Of a stretch of 40,195 bases of DNA, positions 25,432-33,415 are shown piece after piece. A program made the translations under genes and the position numbers. The notes beneath the pieces were generated by a model, which searched no databases, was not told the DNA's origin, and saw nothing but the letters and a program-made list of their open reading frames with translations. Positions within the stretch are counted from its first letter, which is position 1. Every line of letters starts with the position of its first letter. Source of the DNA: Dermabacter indicis (lineage in GTDB: Bacteria; Actinomycetota; Actinomycetes; Actinomycetales; Dermabacteraceae); the NCBI GenBank assembly GCA_001403775.1, contig CYUG01000012.1, positions 212,017 through 252,211 of the forward strand. Reading direction: 5' to 3'.

Positions 25432-27257
25432 CAGCGCTCTCCTTCCTGTGGCTCATCGGGCGCTGCCGTGGGGTTCTGGGGTGCGGGCTCTGCGTCATCG
25501 GCGCGGTGGGTGTTCCGCCTTCGCGGGTCCGACGGTTGCGCCGCCAAAATCGACTCCATCATCGTGTGCCGCGCGGGGCGCACATGGGGCCGCCTCCTCA
25601 TTCCGGGCGCGTATACGGGTGTGGGAGGCGACATCGAAATCCCCGCACGACCGAAGTGCTCGTGGGAGTGCTCGTTCGCGCCATCGAGCGCGATCTCCAT
25701 CTGCTGATCGGAAAGCTCGGGAATGGGCGGCAGCGGAATCGTGGGATCTTGCTCGAAGTGGGCAGCGCCGTGCGCGAAGGACGTGTCGGCGCTCGGAATC
25801 GAGGGCACGACGATGGGGGAGGACTCGGCGGCGAGCTTTTCAGGTTCGGAACCGGTTTCGGAGCCGGCAGCGCCCGTGTTCCCGGTGGCACGCTCGCCTT
25901 CGTGAACCGGAGCGGCGGTGCGGGCCGAGGTGGCGTCGGAACCGGAAATAAGCCCGCCCGGCATAGGGCCCACGTAGTGCGGGCCGTACTCGGCGACCTG
26001 CACCCACGTTTCGGCCACGCGGACCATCGCTTCCGTGGCGCGTTCCCAGTCGTTTTCCTGCTGGCGGTGCGGGCCGGTGGCGAGGGAGAGCACCACGCCC
26101 GCAGCGCGCAGCGCGAGCTCCTGCGGGTCCACGCGGCCCGCAAAAACGGGGTACCACGTGCGGATTGCTTCGGCAACGCGCTCGTGGATGTCAAGGGTGA
26201 GCCGGCCCTGGTTTGCGTAGTCGCCGAGAACGGAGAGGTGAGCGCACAGGCACGCGAGGTCGTCGGCGCGGCGGCCTGGACCGACCCCATCGATGTCGAG
26301 CACGCCCACAACACGAGAGTGGTCGACGAACACTTGCGCCTCGTAGAAGTCGCCGTGGACCACTTCGGTGGGCTCGAGGCCAATCCTGCGTTCGACGTCG
26401 GCGAGGCCCAGCTCGATGCGGTACACGAGCACGTCGAGGCGGTCCTTGAGCGAGGGAAGGCTCGAAGCGACCACGCCCGCGTAGAACTCGGCGGAGTCCG
26501 TCCACGGTGGTCGCACGGGCTGATTCATGAGGGACACGGGGAGGCGGTCGAGCATGGCCACGAGATCGGCGGCTTCACATGCGTGCGCGCCCTCCTCGAT
26601 CACGGCTTTTGCGAGCACCGTGCCGGGAAGCTCCGCGAGGACCACGAGGCCGTCGGTCGCGCCGAGCACGGCAGGAACGGGCACACCAGCTTCCAGAAGG
26701 GTGCGGTGAAGGTTCACGACGCTCGAGGTCGTGTGCGGCTGGAACACCTTGAGGAACACGGTGCGGTCGGCGAGGCTCGCCTTGAGCACGGCGCGGCGGC
26801 CAGGGCGGTAACTCACGACCTCGACGGGTACCGGTGTGCCTTCCGCGTACCCCGTGGGCACGCCAAGCTGAGCGAGGGTTTCGTGGAGAACATCCGGGTA
26901 GCACACCTGCGGGAGCATGGGCAGCCACGGGTCGTGCGGGTAGCGCCACACGCGCACGTTCATGTCGCCGTCGGTCATCACGAGCGATTGCTCGGGGGCG
27001 AGCACGTTCTTTTCTTGCTCGCCGATATGGGCGCTCACGCCAAACAGCTCATCTCGGGGCTCGGCCTCGGCGCCATCGAGTTCTACCCAGCGCACCTTCG
27101 TGCGGAACATGGCTTTCGTGGAGCGCGAGGGCCTGTGATCGACATGGTCGAGCGTCCATTCAACAAGCTCGCCACCTGCGTTCGTGACCGCTGCCTCGAG
27201 CACACCTCCGGCCTGGGGGCCCGTGAGAAGCTCGGAGCCGTCAAGGGTCTCAGTCAT
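25431..27257 (-). CDS. APH-fold phosphotransferase of unknown substrate with a disordered C-terminal tail
   Basis: A 608-residue protein. About residues 100-440 form an aminoglycoside phosphotransferase-like kinase: a nucleotide-binding region (RRAVLKASLADRTVFLKVF), the catalytic loop VVHGDFYEAQVFVD (His301, Asp303) and a metal-binding DID in VGVLDIDGVGPG. The catalytic loop has Gln where most APH proteins have Asn, as in maltokinase-type HGDxHxGQ loops. Residues about 450-608 are Pro/Ser/Glu-rich, probably disordered, and carry two copies of the dispersed motif. ATG 27257 is chosen because homology-like sequence starts soon after it; the open frame extends upstream without support. Its function is unknown; antibiotic resistance should not be assumed. 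Confidence 0.75.
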   Translation of the reverse strand: MTETLDGSELLTGPQAGGVLEAAVTNAGGELVEWTLDHVDHRPSRSTKAMFRTKVRWVELDGAEAEPRDELFGVSAHIGEQEKNVLAPEQSLVMTDGDMNVRVWRYPHDPWLPMLPQVCYPDVLHETLAQLGVPTGYAEGTPVPVEVVSYRPGRRAVLKASLADRTVFLKVFQPHTTSSVVNLHRTLLEAGVPVPAVLGATDGLVVLAELPGTVLAKAVIEEGAHACEAADLVAMLDRLPVSLMNQPVRPPWTDSAEFYAGVVASSLPSLKDRLDVLVYRIELGLADVERRIGLEPTEVVHGDFYEAQVFVDHSRVVGVLDIDGVGPGRRADDLACLCAHLSVLGDYANQGRLTLDIHERVAEAIRTWYPVFAGRVDPQELALRAAGVVLSLATGPHRQQENDWERATEAMVRVAETWVQVAEYGPHYVGPMPGGLISGSDATSARTAAPVHEGERATGNTGAAGSETGSEPEKLAAESSPIVVPSIPSADTSFAHGAAHFEQDPTIPLPPIPELSDQQMEIALDGANEHSHEHFGRAGISMSPPTPVYAPGMRRRPHVRPARHTMMESILAAQPSDPRRRNTHRADDAEPAPQNPTAAPDEPQEGER

Positions 27258-27332
27258 GCCCCCATTGTTGCAGGTGACGGCCGGGTCCTTCTGAAGGATC
27301 GAGCGTGCAGGGTGTGCAGGGCATGCTCTTTG

Positions 27333-27344
27333 TAGGGTGGAGGC
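27333..27344 (+). promoter_or_regulatory. Leaderless-type promoter/start module of the DUF3151 gene
   Basis: TAGGGT (27333-27338) lies 7 bases before the A of ATG 27345, the classical -10 to start distance for a leaderless actinobacterial transcript. The GGAGG in between is only 1 base from the ATG. Confidence 0.5.
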
Positions 27345-27794
27345 ATGAGCGACAACACGACTTCCCGCCCCCGCCCGGAGCTTGGAGGTAACCTCCTCGG
27401 CCCCAAGCCCACCCACCTTCCCGATGAACTCGACCGCCCGGTGCGCGAGCGCGACGGTGACGACCCGAAAAAGGTCGCCGCGGACAACCCAACCTCGCCC
27501 CTCGCGTGGGCGCTCCTCGCGGAAGAGGCAAGCACCGACGGCGACGTGATCGAGGCTTACGCCTTCGCACGCGTGGGCTATCACCGCGGGCTCGACGCGC
27601 TGCGACGCGCCGGCTGGCGAGGCCAGGGTGAAGTCCCCGCGAGTCATGAGCCGAACCGAGGCTTCCTCCTATGCCTCCTTCACCTCGTGCGCGCCGCCGA
27701 AGCGATCGGCGAAACGAGCGAGGTTGCCCGCCTTCGCGACTTCATCGCCGAATCCGACCCGAGCCTGAGCGACGCCACAACGCTCGCCCCTTAA
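27345..27794 (+). CDS. DUF3151 family protein
   Basis: A soluble 149-residue protein of an actinobacterial family with unknown function. Recognised by the N-terminal NLLGPKPTHLPDE, the central AYAFARVGYHRGLDALRRAG and HEPNRGFLLCLLHLVRAAEA, and the C-terminal RLRDFIAESDPSLSD. Length is typical. The family is usually encoded beside purA, as here (79 bp upstream on the same strand), but no role in purine synthesis is established. It is divergent from the phosphotransferase gene, with a gap of about 87 bp. Confidence 0.9.
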   Translation: MSDNTTSRPRPELGGNLLGPKPTHLPDELDRPVRERDGDDPKKVAADNPTSPLAWALLAEEASTDGDVIEAYAFARVGYHRGLDALRRAGWRGQGEVPASHEPNRGFLLCLLHLVRAAEAIGETSEVARLRDFIAESDPSLSDATTLAP

Positions 27795-27819
27795 CCTTCG
27801 CGGTTGACCCGCGTAAAAT
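27791..27819 (+). promoter_or_regulatory. Probable promoter of purA
   Basis: TTAACC (27791-27796), a 17-base spacer and TAAAAT (27814-27819). The -35 overlaps the DUF3151 stop codon. The start codon lies 54 bases downstream of the -10. Confidence 0.55.
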
Positions 27820-27873
27820 GGGCCTTTGCTGTTTCGCTACCGCGCGCCACGATGACGCGCCAAAGGAGATGTC

Positions 27874-29205
27874 ATGCCCGCGATCGTGATCGTTGGAGCC
27901 CAGTGGGGCGATGAGGGAAAGGGAAAGGCAACCGACCTTCTCGGCGACCGCGTTGACTATGTCGTCAAGCCCAACGGTGGCAACAACGCGGGCCACACGG
28001 TCGTCGTCCACGGCGAAAAGTTCGAGCTCAAGCTCTTGCCCGCCGGAATCCTGTCCCCGAATGCGACGCCCGTGATCGGCAACGGCGTGGTCGTCAACCT
28101 CGATGCGCTCTTTGAGGAAATCGACGCCCTCGAATCACGCGGCGTTGACACCTCGCATCTGCGCATCTCAGCGAACGCCCACATCGTTACGCCCTTCCAT
28201 CAGACGTTGGACCGCGTGACCGAGCGCTTCCTCGGCAAGCGCGCCATTGGCACGACCGGCCGCGGCATCGGCCCCGCGTACATGGACAAGGTTGGCCGCC
28301 TCGGCATTCGCGTGCAGGACCTGTTCGATGAGTCGATCCTTCGCCAAAAGGTTGAGAGCTCGCTTCGCCAGAAGAATGGGGTTCTCGTCAAGCTCTACAA
28401 CCGTCGGGCCGTGGAAGTCGAAGAAATCGTCGAGGGTCTGCTCAAATACGCCGAGCGGATCCGCCCGATGGTCGTGGACACGACCGAAATGCTCAACACC
28501 GCACTCGATCGCGGCGAGCTCGTGCTCATGGAAGGCGGGCAGGCCACCTACCTCGACGTCGACCACGGTACCTACCCGTTCGTGACGAGCTCGAACCCCA
28601 CCGCCGGCGGCGCGTGCACGGGCTCCGGCATCGGCCCCACCCGTATCGACCGCGCGATCGGCATCGTCAAGGCCTACACGACTCGCGTGGGCGCGGGCCC
28701 GTTCCCCACCGAACTGTTCGACAAGTGGGGCGAGTACCTCCAGCAGACCGGCCACGAGGTGGGCGTCAACACGGGTCGCCCGCGCCGCTGCGGCTGGTAC
28801 GACGCGCTCATGATCCGCCACGCCGTGCGAATCAACGGCTTCACCGACCTCGTACTCACGAAGCTCGATATTCTCACCGGACTCGACGAGGTCCCGATCT
28901 GCACCGCCTACGAGATTGACGGCGAGCTCCACCGCGACATGCCCATGACGCAAACGGAGTTCCACCACGCGAAACCCGTGTACGAAACGATGCCCGGCTG
29001 GAGCGAAGACATCTCGAAGGCACGCACGTTCGAGGATCTCCCAATCGAGGCACAAAACTACGTGCGCCGCCTCGAGGAACTCGCCGGGTGCCGCATTTCG
29101 GCGATCGGCGTAGGCCCGGACCGCGATGACACGATCGCGGTGCACTCGCCCATTCCCGGCGAGGTACGCCTCGCGGGGGAGGGGTCCGACGGTGCCCGCG
29201 CGTAA
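27874..29205 (+). CDS. purA: Adenylosuccinate synthase
   Basis: Joins IMP and aspartate with GTP, the first step from IMP to AMP. In 443 residues: the P-loop [11 protein letters not shown] (about 8-18, with Asp13), [11 protein letters not shown] with His41, [12 protein letters not shown], the substrate loop [41 protein letters not shown] and the nucleotide site [11 protein letters not shown]. All expected catalytic residues are visible. The start ATG 27874 has AAAGGAG at a good distance. The last six or so residues (EGSDGARA) extend past the usual end and coincide with a copy of the dispersed motif. It overlaps the next gene by 14 bp. Confidence 0.97.
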   Translation: MPAIVIVGAQWGDEGKGKATDLLGDRVDYVVKPNGGNNAGHTVVVHGEKFELKLLPAGILSPNATPVIGNGVVVNLDALFEEIDALESRGVDTSHLRISANAHIVTPFHQTLDRVTERFLGKRAIGTTGRGIGPAYMDKVGRLGIRVQDLFDESILRQKVESSLRQKNGVLVKLYNRRAVEVEEIVEGLLKYAERIRPMVVDTTEMLNTALDRGELVLMEGGQATYLDVDHGTYPFVTSSNPTAGGACTGSGIGPTRIDRAIGIVKAYTTRVGAGPFPTELFDKWGEYLQQTGHEVGVNTGRPRRCGWYDALMIRHAVRINGFTDLVLTKLDILTGLDEVPICTAYEIDGELHRDMPMTQTEFHHAKPVYETMPGWSEDISKARTFEDLPIEAQNYVRRLEELAGCRISAIGVGPDRDDTIAVHSPIPGEVRLAGEGSDGARA

Positions 29206-29614
29206 AGCGATCCCGATTTCTGACGGCACGGCCGCGATCCGCTCATGGTGCGAAAAGAGGGAGGCAACGCCTCGATCGAGCCTCGCACTCGCGGTCCGTT
29301 TCACCCTTCAGGTGCTCGCCGAGGAATACCCCGGCGGCGCCGTTGAACTGCGCGTCCCACCGTTCGGCGCGGTGCAGATCCTCGAGGGCACGAGCCACAC
29401 GCGCGGCACTCCGCCCGCGGTCGTCGAGATGAATGCCGCGACCTGGATGCGCCTCGCGACCGGCGAGCTGACCTGGGCTGAGGGGCGCGCGAGAGGCGGC
29501 GGCGTAAGCGCTTCCGGTGAGCGCAGCGATCTCTCCGAGATTCTGCCCGTGCCGATCGCCCGACGCATGGCCACGGACATGAATTCCGCCACCACTACCA
29601 CCGAGGAGAACTAA
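29192..29614 (+). CDS. Sterol-carrier-like (SCP2 fold) family protein
   Basis: A 140-residue protein of an actinobacterial family annotated as 'sterol carrier family protein'; its real ligand and role are unknown. Visible blocks are [20 protein letters not shown], the strand pair [36 protein letters not shown] and TGELTWAEG followed by a Gly-rich turn and [12 protein letters not shown]. The start is GTG 29192, inside the end of purA, with GGAGGGG about 10 bases upstream; translation is probably coupled. The family is typically found between purA and purF in actinobacteria, as here. No membrane segment or signal peptide is present. Confidence 0.85.
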   Translation: MPARKAIPISDGTAAIRSWCEKREATPRSSLALAVRFTLQVLAEEYPGGAVELRVPPFGAVQILEGTSHTRGTPPAVVEMNAATWMRLATGELTWAEGRARGGGVSASGERSDLSEILPVPIARRMATDMNSATTTTEEN

Positions 29615-29617
29615 CAC

Positions 29618-30025
29618 GTGACGAGCGAGAACACGCCCGAGCGCCTCGAGGAGACCGAAATCCCGCAGGCACCCGTTGAAGCGGGCGGCTCTCACGTCGC
29701 CGGAGGAACCGAAGGCGGCACGGAGCCTCGCGAGGCTCGAGAGTTCGACGGTGCGCCTGGCCCCGATGCGCCCGAAACTTCTGAAACCTCGCAGCCCACC
29801 GCACTCTTCGTGCGCCGCGAGCGCCGCATGAACCTCGGCGGGTGGGTTGTTCTCGCGCTCGTGATCGGGGCCATCTCGGGCCTCGTGTGGGGTATGTTCC
29901 GGGGCGTTTTCGAGATTGCTCCGCTCGTGATCGCGGCACTCTACGGCGTGCTGTTCGTGGGCGTGGCCCTCGCCCTCGTCGCCGTGATTGTTGATTGGGT
30001 GCTCGAGCGAACACGCGCGAAATAA
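29618..30025 (+). CDS. Small membrane protein with acidic N-terminal domain (unknown function)
   Basis: A 135-residue protein I do not recognise. Residues 1-62 are Glu/Gly/Pro/Thr-rich and probably disordered. A basic stretch (RRERRM) precedes two hydrophobic helices (about 74-97 GWVVLALVIGAISGLVWGMF and 100-128 APLVIAALYGVLFVGVALAL), followed by a short basic tail. The start is GTG 29618 with GAGGAG at 29603-29608, three bases after the upstream stop codon, so it belongs to the purA transcript. A family A palindrome starts 9 bases after its stop. Confidence 0.75.
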   Translation: MTSENTPERLEETEIPQAPVEAGGSHVAGGTEGGTEPREAREFDGAPGPDAPETSETSQPTALFVRRERRMNLGGWVVLALVIGAISGLVWGMFRGVFEIAPLVIAALYGVLFVGVALALVAVIVDWVLERTRAK

Positions 30026-30033
30026 AGAACCTG

Positions 30034-30095
30034 AATTGCATAGGGGTTGTGGGGGTTTCGGAAGCGAATCAAACCCCCACAACCCCTATGCAATT
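30034..30095. repeat. Intergenic palindrome, family A copy (62 bp, perfect arms)
   Basis: Perfect 25-bp arms 30034-30058 and 30071-30095, opening with AATTGCATAGGGGTTG and continuing TGGGGGTTT, around a 12-base loop. It begins 9 bases after a stop codon. No T-run follows on either strand. Confidence 0.9.
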
Positions 30096-30111
30096 GGCCG
30101 GGCCCCGTGGC

Positions 30112-30135
30112 AAACCCCCGCAACGTCTATGCAAT
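30112..30135. repeat. Solo, degenerate arm of a family A palindrome
   Basis: The 24 bases match the right arm of the adjacent element at about 21 positions (ending TCTATGCAAT) with no partner arm, only 16 bases after the complete element. Confidence 0.6.
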
Positions 30136-30175
30136 CCACGTGGAACTCGTGGAGCAAGGGACTCGAGCGCCGTAT

Positions 30176-30187
30176 TAGACTGGATCA
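30176..30187 (+). promoter_or_regulatory. Leaderless-type -10 element of purF
   Basis: TAGACT (30176-30181) lies 7 bases before GTG 30188. There is no Shine-Dalgarno sequence in between (GGATCA), so a leaderless transcript is likely. No PurR-type box was recognised. Confidence 0.4.
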
Positions 30188-31663
30188 GTGCTACCCGCAG
30201 ACGGACGACTCACCCACGACCTCCTTCCCGACGATCGCCGCCCGCAGGATGAATGCGGCGTTTTTGGCGTATTCGCGCCGGGGGAAGACGTTGCCACCCT
30301 GACCTATTTCGGGCTGTACGCGCTCCAGCACCGCGGGCAAGAATCCGCGGGCATCGCGACCTCGAACGGCGAGCAGATCCTCGTGTACAAGGACATGGGG
30401 CTCGTCTCCCAGGTGTTCGACGAAGGCAACCTCAAAACCCTCCAGGGCCACATGGCCGTTGGCCACACGCGCTACTCGACGACCGGCGCGAGCCACTGGG
30501 TCAACGCGCAACCAACTCTCGGTCCGCGCCCCGACGGCACGATCGCCCTCGCCCACAACGGCAACCTCGTGAACACTCTTGAACTGCTCGAACTTCTCCA
30601 CGAGCGCCACGGCGACTCGAAAGTCGGCGAACTCAAGCAAGGCAACACGACCGACACGGCAATCGTGACGGCCCTGCTCAATCACGAGGGCGGCCTCGAG
30701 GAGAACATCAAAGACCTCATGGGGCGCATCCGCGGTGCCTATTGCTTTGTGCTCATGAACGAAAAAACCCTCTATGCGGCCCGCGACCCGCAGGGTATTC
30801 GCCCCCTCGTGCTCGGCCGGCTGTCGAACGGTTGGGTCGTTGCCTCTGAAACAGCCGCGCTTGATATTTGTGGCGCGAGCTTCGTGCGCGAGGTCGCGCC
30901 GGGCGAGCTCATTGCGATCGACGAGGACGGCCTGCGCTGCGAGCAAGTGCGTGAACCCGCGCGCAAGAGCTGCGTTTTCGAGTACGTGTACCTCGCCCGC
31001 CCCGATACGAACCTCAACGGGCGAAGCGTGAATGAATCCCGCATCGAGATGGGTCGAGAACTCGCACGCGAGCATCCCGTCGAGGCAGACCTCGTGATCC
31101 CCACGCCCGAATCGGGCACGCCCGCCGCAATCGGTTACGCGCAAGAATCCGGCATCCCCTACGGCCAGGGCATGGTCAAAAACGCCTACGTGGGCCGCAC
31201 CTTCATCCAGCCCACGCAAACGCTGCGCCAGCTCGGCATTCGCCTCAAGCTCAACCCGCTGCGCGAAGTGATCGAGGGCAAGCGTCTCGTCGTGATCGAC
31301 GATTCGATCGTGCGCGGCAACACGCAGCGCGCCGTCGTACGGATGCTGCGCGAGGCCGGCGCGCGCGACGTGCACGTACGCATCAGCTCCCCGCCCGTGA
31401 AGTGGCCCTGCTACTACGGCATCGACTTTGCCGATCGTGCCCAGCTCATCGCCAACGGCCTCGATACGGAAGAGATCTGCCGCTCGATCGGTGCCGATTC
31501 ACTTGGCTACATCAGCTTCGACGGCATGGTGCGCGCAACCCGCCAGGCACCGAACACGCTGTGCTCCGCATGCTTCACGGGTGAATACCCGATCCCGCTC
31601 CCCGCCCCCGATTCCGAAGGCCGCGAACTGCTTGGCATGGCCGACAAGGAGGTTCAGAAATGA
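30188..31663 (+). CDS. purF: Amidophosphoribosyltransferase
   Basis: Catalyses the committed step of purine synthesis, PRPP plus glutamine to phosphoribosylamine. Of 491 residues, the first 22 are a propeptide-like N-terminus before the nucleophile Cys23 in DECGVFGVF. The glutaminase domain shows QHRGQESAGIA, HTRYSTTGA and AHNGNLVNT. The phosphoribosyltransferase domain shows the PRPP loop VVIDDSIVRGNT, and IRPLVLGR and SGTPAAIGYA are also typical. The start GTG 30188 matches the usual actinobacterial N-terminus (DGRLTHDLLP). The stop overlaps the purM start (ATGA), implying coupled translation. Confidence 0.97.
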   Translation: MLPADGRLTHDLLPDDRRPQDECGVFGVFAPGEDVATLTYFGLYALQHRGQESAGIATSNGEQILVYKDMGLVSQVFDEGNLKTLQGHMAVGHTRYSTTGASHWVNAQPTLGPRPDGTIALAHNGNLVNTLELLELLHERHGDSKVGELKQGNTTDTAIVTALLNHEGGLEENIKDLMGRIRGAYCFVLMNEKTLYAARDPQGIRPLVLGRLSNGWVVASETAALDICGASFVREVAPGELIAIDEDGLRCEQVREPARKSCVFEYVYLARPDTNLNGRSVNESRIEMGRELAREHPVEADLVIPTPESGTPAAIGYAQESGIPYGQGMVKNAYVGRTFIQPTQTLRQLGIRLKLNPLREVIEGKRLVVIDDSIVRGNTQRAVVRMLREAGARDVHVRISSPPVKWPCYYGIDFADRAQLIANGLDTEEICRSIGADSLGYISFDGMVRATRQAPNTLCSACFTGEYPIPLPAPDSEGRELLGMADKEVQK

Positions 31664-32784
31664 CCGATCCACGTGAAGGCCAGGGCCTCACCTACGCCGC
31701 CGCGGGAGTCGATACCCACGCGGGCGACCGCGCCGTCGAACTCATGAAAGCCGCGGTGAAGAAGACCCACGGGTCGAGCGTCGTTGACGGCGTCGGCGGA
31801 TTTGCGGGCCTCATCGACGTGAGCGCCCTCAAGAACTATGAACGCCCGCTGCTCGCTTCGAGCACCGATGGCGTGGGTACGAAAATCGCGATCGCGCAGG
31901 CCCTCGACATCCACGATACGATCGGCCAGGACCTCGTGGCGATGGTGGTAGACGACATCGTCGTGAGCGGAGCGAAACCTCTCGCGATGACCGACTACAT
32001 CGCGTGCGGCAAGGTGCACCCCGAACGTATCGCGGGCATCGTGCGTGGCATCGCCGAGGGCTGCGTCTTCGCCGAAACCGCCCTCGTGGGTGGCGAGACC
32101 GCCGAACACCCCGGCCTCATGGGCGAAGATGACTACGACGTCGCGGGAGCCGCCGTCGGCGTGGTTGAGGCCTCTCAGATGCTCGGCGCGGAGCGCGTGA
32201 GCGCCGGTGACGTGCTCATCGGCATGGATTCAAGTGGTCTCCACTCGAATGGCTACTCACTCGTGCGCGCCGTTGTGAACCACGCCGGGCTGAGCCTCGA
32301 GCAGCATATTGACGACTTCGGAAAGACCCTCGGCGAGGAGCTTCTCACCCCGACCCATATCTACAGCGCGCAAATTCTGCGTGTGCTTGACCAGGCAGGC
32401 GTCGGAAAACTGCACGCCCTCTCCCACGTGACGGGCGGTGGGCTTGCCACCAACCTCGCACGCGTGATCCCCACCGAGTGCGGCGCGCGCGTGAGCCGCG
32501 GGTCGTGGGAGCCCGGCGCGGTGTTCCGGATGATCGGCGAGTGGGGGAGCGTGCCGCTCGCGGACCTCGAGGCCACCCTCAACATGGGGCTCGGCATGGT
32601 CGCTGTTGCGAGTGCCGACGATGCCGATGAGATCGTGCGCCTCTTCGACAAGGAGGGTGTGCGCTCGCGGGTGATCGGCGAGGTTGTCGCGTGTGGAGAA
32701 CTTCCGGAGGCGCGCGGTGAAAATGACGTACGCGTGCAGGGGGCGAAGGGTGCCGACGGTGGCGCGGTGCTCGTCACTGACTGA
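31660..32784 (+). CDS. purM: Phosphoribosylformylglycinamidine cyclo-ligase (AIR synthetase)
   Basis: Fifth step of purine synthesis: closes FGAM to aminoimidazole ribotide with ATP. The 374-residue protein shows the family order LTYAAAGVD, ASSTDGVGTKIAIA, DLVAMVVDDIVVSGAKPL, ALVGGETAEHPGLM, GLHSNGYSLVR, LSHVTGGGLATNL and NMGLGMV. ATG 31660 overlaps the purF stop and has AAGGAGG at 31648-31654. The C-terminal 25 residues are variable. A family A palindrome follows 15 bases after the stop codon. Confidence 0.97.
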   Translation: MTDPREGQGLTYAAAGVDTHAGDRAVELMKAAVKKTHGSSVVDGVGGFAGLIDVSALKNYERPLLASSTDGVGTKIAIAQALDIHDTIGQDLVAMVVDDIVVSGAKPLAMTDYIACGKVHPERIAGIVRGIAEGCVFAETALVGGETAEHPGLMGEDDYDVAGAAVGVVEASQMLGAERVSAGDVLIGMDSSGLHSNGYSLVRAVVNHAGLSLEQHIDDFGKTLGEELLTPTHIYSAQILRVLDQAGVGKLHALSHVTGGGLATNLARVIPTECGARVSRGSWEPGAVFRMIGEWGSVPLADLEATLNMGLGMVAVASADDADEIVRLFDKEGVRSRVIGEVVACGELPEARGENDVRVQGAKGADGGAVLVTD

Positions 32785-32798
32785 AATCGTCCATCCCT

Positions 32799-32860
32799 AA
32801 TTGCGTAGGGGTTGTGGGGGTTTGGTGTACTCGTGAAACCCCCACAACCCCTATGCAATT
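32799..32860. repeat. Intergenic palindrome, family A copy (62 bp)
   Basis: 25-bp arms 32799-32823 and 32836-32860 around a 12-base loop. The only arm difference would be a G-U pair in RNA. Arm sequence and loop length equal those of the copy at 30034-30095, while the loop sequence differs. Confidence 0.9.
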
Positions 32861-32934
32861 CAAGGGGGGGATGGGGAGGGGCTAGCGAAGCGATCCTTCC
32901 TCCCCGCCTGGACCGCTCCCGTTCCGGGACAAAA

Positions 32935-32992
32935 ATTGACGCCACCAGGCGGCGGTAATTCACGCGAATGACCGGCGCCTAGCGACGTCAAT
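32935..32992. repeat. Intergenic palindrome, family C copy (58 bp)
   Basis: Ends ATTGACG (32935-32941) and CGTCAAT (32986-32992). Inner blocks AGGCG/CGCCT and CGGT/ACCG keep the pairing. The arms align to those of 23974-24034 (common pattern ATTGACGTnGCTAGGCGG followed by CGGTAA). It ends 18 bases before the DUF3073 stop codon. Confidence 0.7.
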
Positions 32993-33010
32993 GCAAAAGA
33001 GAAGGGAGGG

Positions 33011-33214
33011 TCAGGACTCTTTGTTCTCGTCGTCCCAATCGTCGTATTCGCTCGCCCACTTGTCTTCGTAGCGGTCGTCTTCGTCCCACGAAGCGGACTC
33101 GTTCTTTTTGCCGCTCAATTCGCGCTGGAGCGCATTGAGATCAGTAGGCGGGCTGTAGTACTTGAGGTCCCGAGCAATCTTGGCCTGCTTGGCTTTCTGA
33201 CGGCCACGACCCAT
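33011..33214 (-). CDS. DUF3073 family protein
   Basis: A highly charged 67-residue protein, basic at the N-terminus (MGRGRQKAKQAKIARDLKYY) and acidic at the C-terminus (WDEDDRYEDKWASEYDDW). This pattern defines DUF3073, a small actinobacterial family of unknown function, often found next to purM as here (convergent). The start ATG is preceded by GGGGGT but has no strong ribosome binding site. The 5' leader carries a small hairpin. Confidence 0.93.
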   Translation of the reverse strand: MGRGRQKAKQAKIARDLKYYSPPTDLNALQRELSGKKNESASWDEDDRYEDKWASEYDDWDDENKES

Positions 33215-33243
33215 AGGTACGACCCCCTGTGCGTCGAACGTGC

Positions 33244-33258
33244 GGGCGATTTTCGCCC
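33244..33258 (-). promoter_or_regulatory. Small hairpin in the DUF3073 leader
   Basis: GGGCGA/TCGCCC with a three-base loop, about 30 bases upstream of the DUF3073 start codon. It could affect mRNA stability or translation; the role is not known. Confidence 0.35.
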
Positions 33259-33283
33259 TGGAGAGTAAGTTTCGGCCTCTAGG

Positions 33284-33311
33284 TTACACTGCGACGCCTG
33301 GGACTTAAAGT
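33284..33311 (+). promoter_or_regulatory. Possible promoter of the alpha/beta hydrolase gene
   Basis: TTACAC (33284-33289), 16-base spacer, TAAAGT (33306-33311), about 105 bases before the hydrolase ATG, in the 201-bp region shared with the divergent DUF3073 gene. Confidence 0.35.
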
Positions 33312-33415
33312 AGAGGCACGCCCGCGCCGGGGGACGTCACACCCCACGCAGCTTTGCGCGAACGTCCTCAAGATGCGCCCCCTAGTGCCAAAATCAACGA
33401 AGGAATCCCCACGCG

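Noticed and set aside
25365-27335. Long + strand frame opposite the phosphotransferase gene
   Set aside because: Antisense shadow; the minus strand carries the HGD and DID kinase motifs and has start/stop overlap with dtd.
30034-30095. Family A palindrome as a simple Rho-independent terminator
   Set aside because: The stem is much longer than usual terminators and neither strand has a T-run after it, so it is listed as a repeat, although it may still end transcripts.
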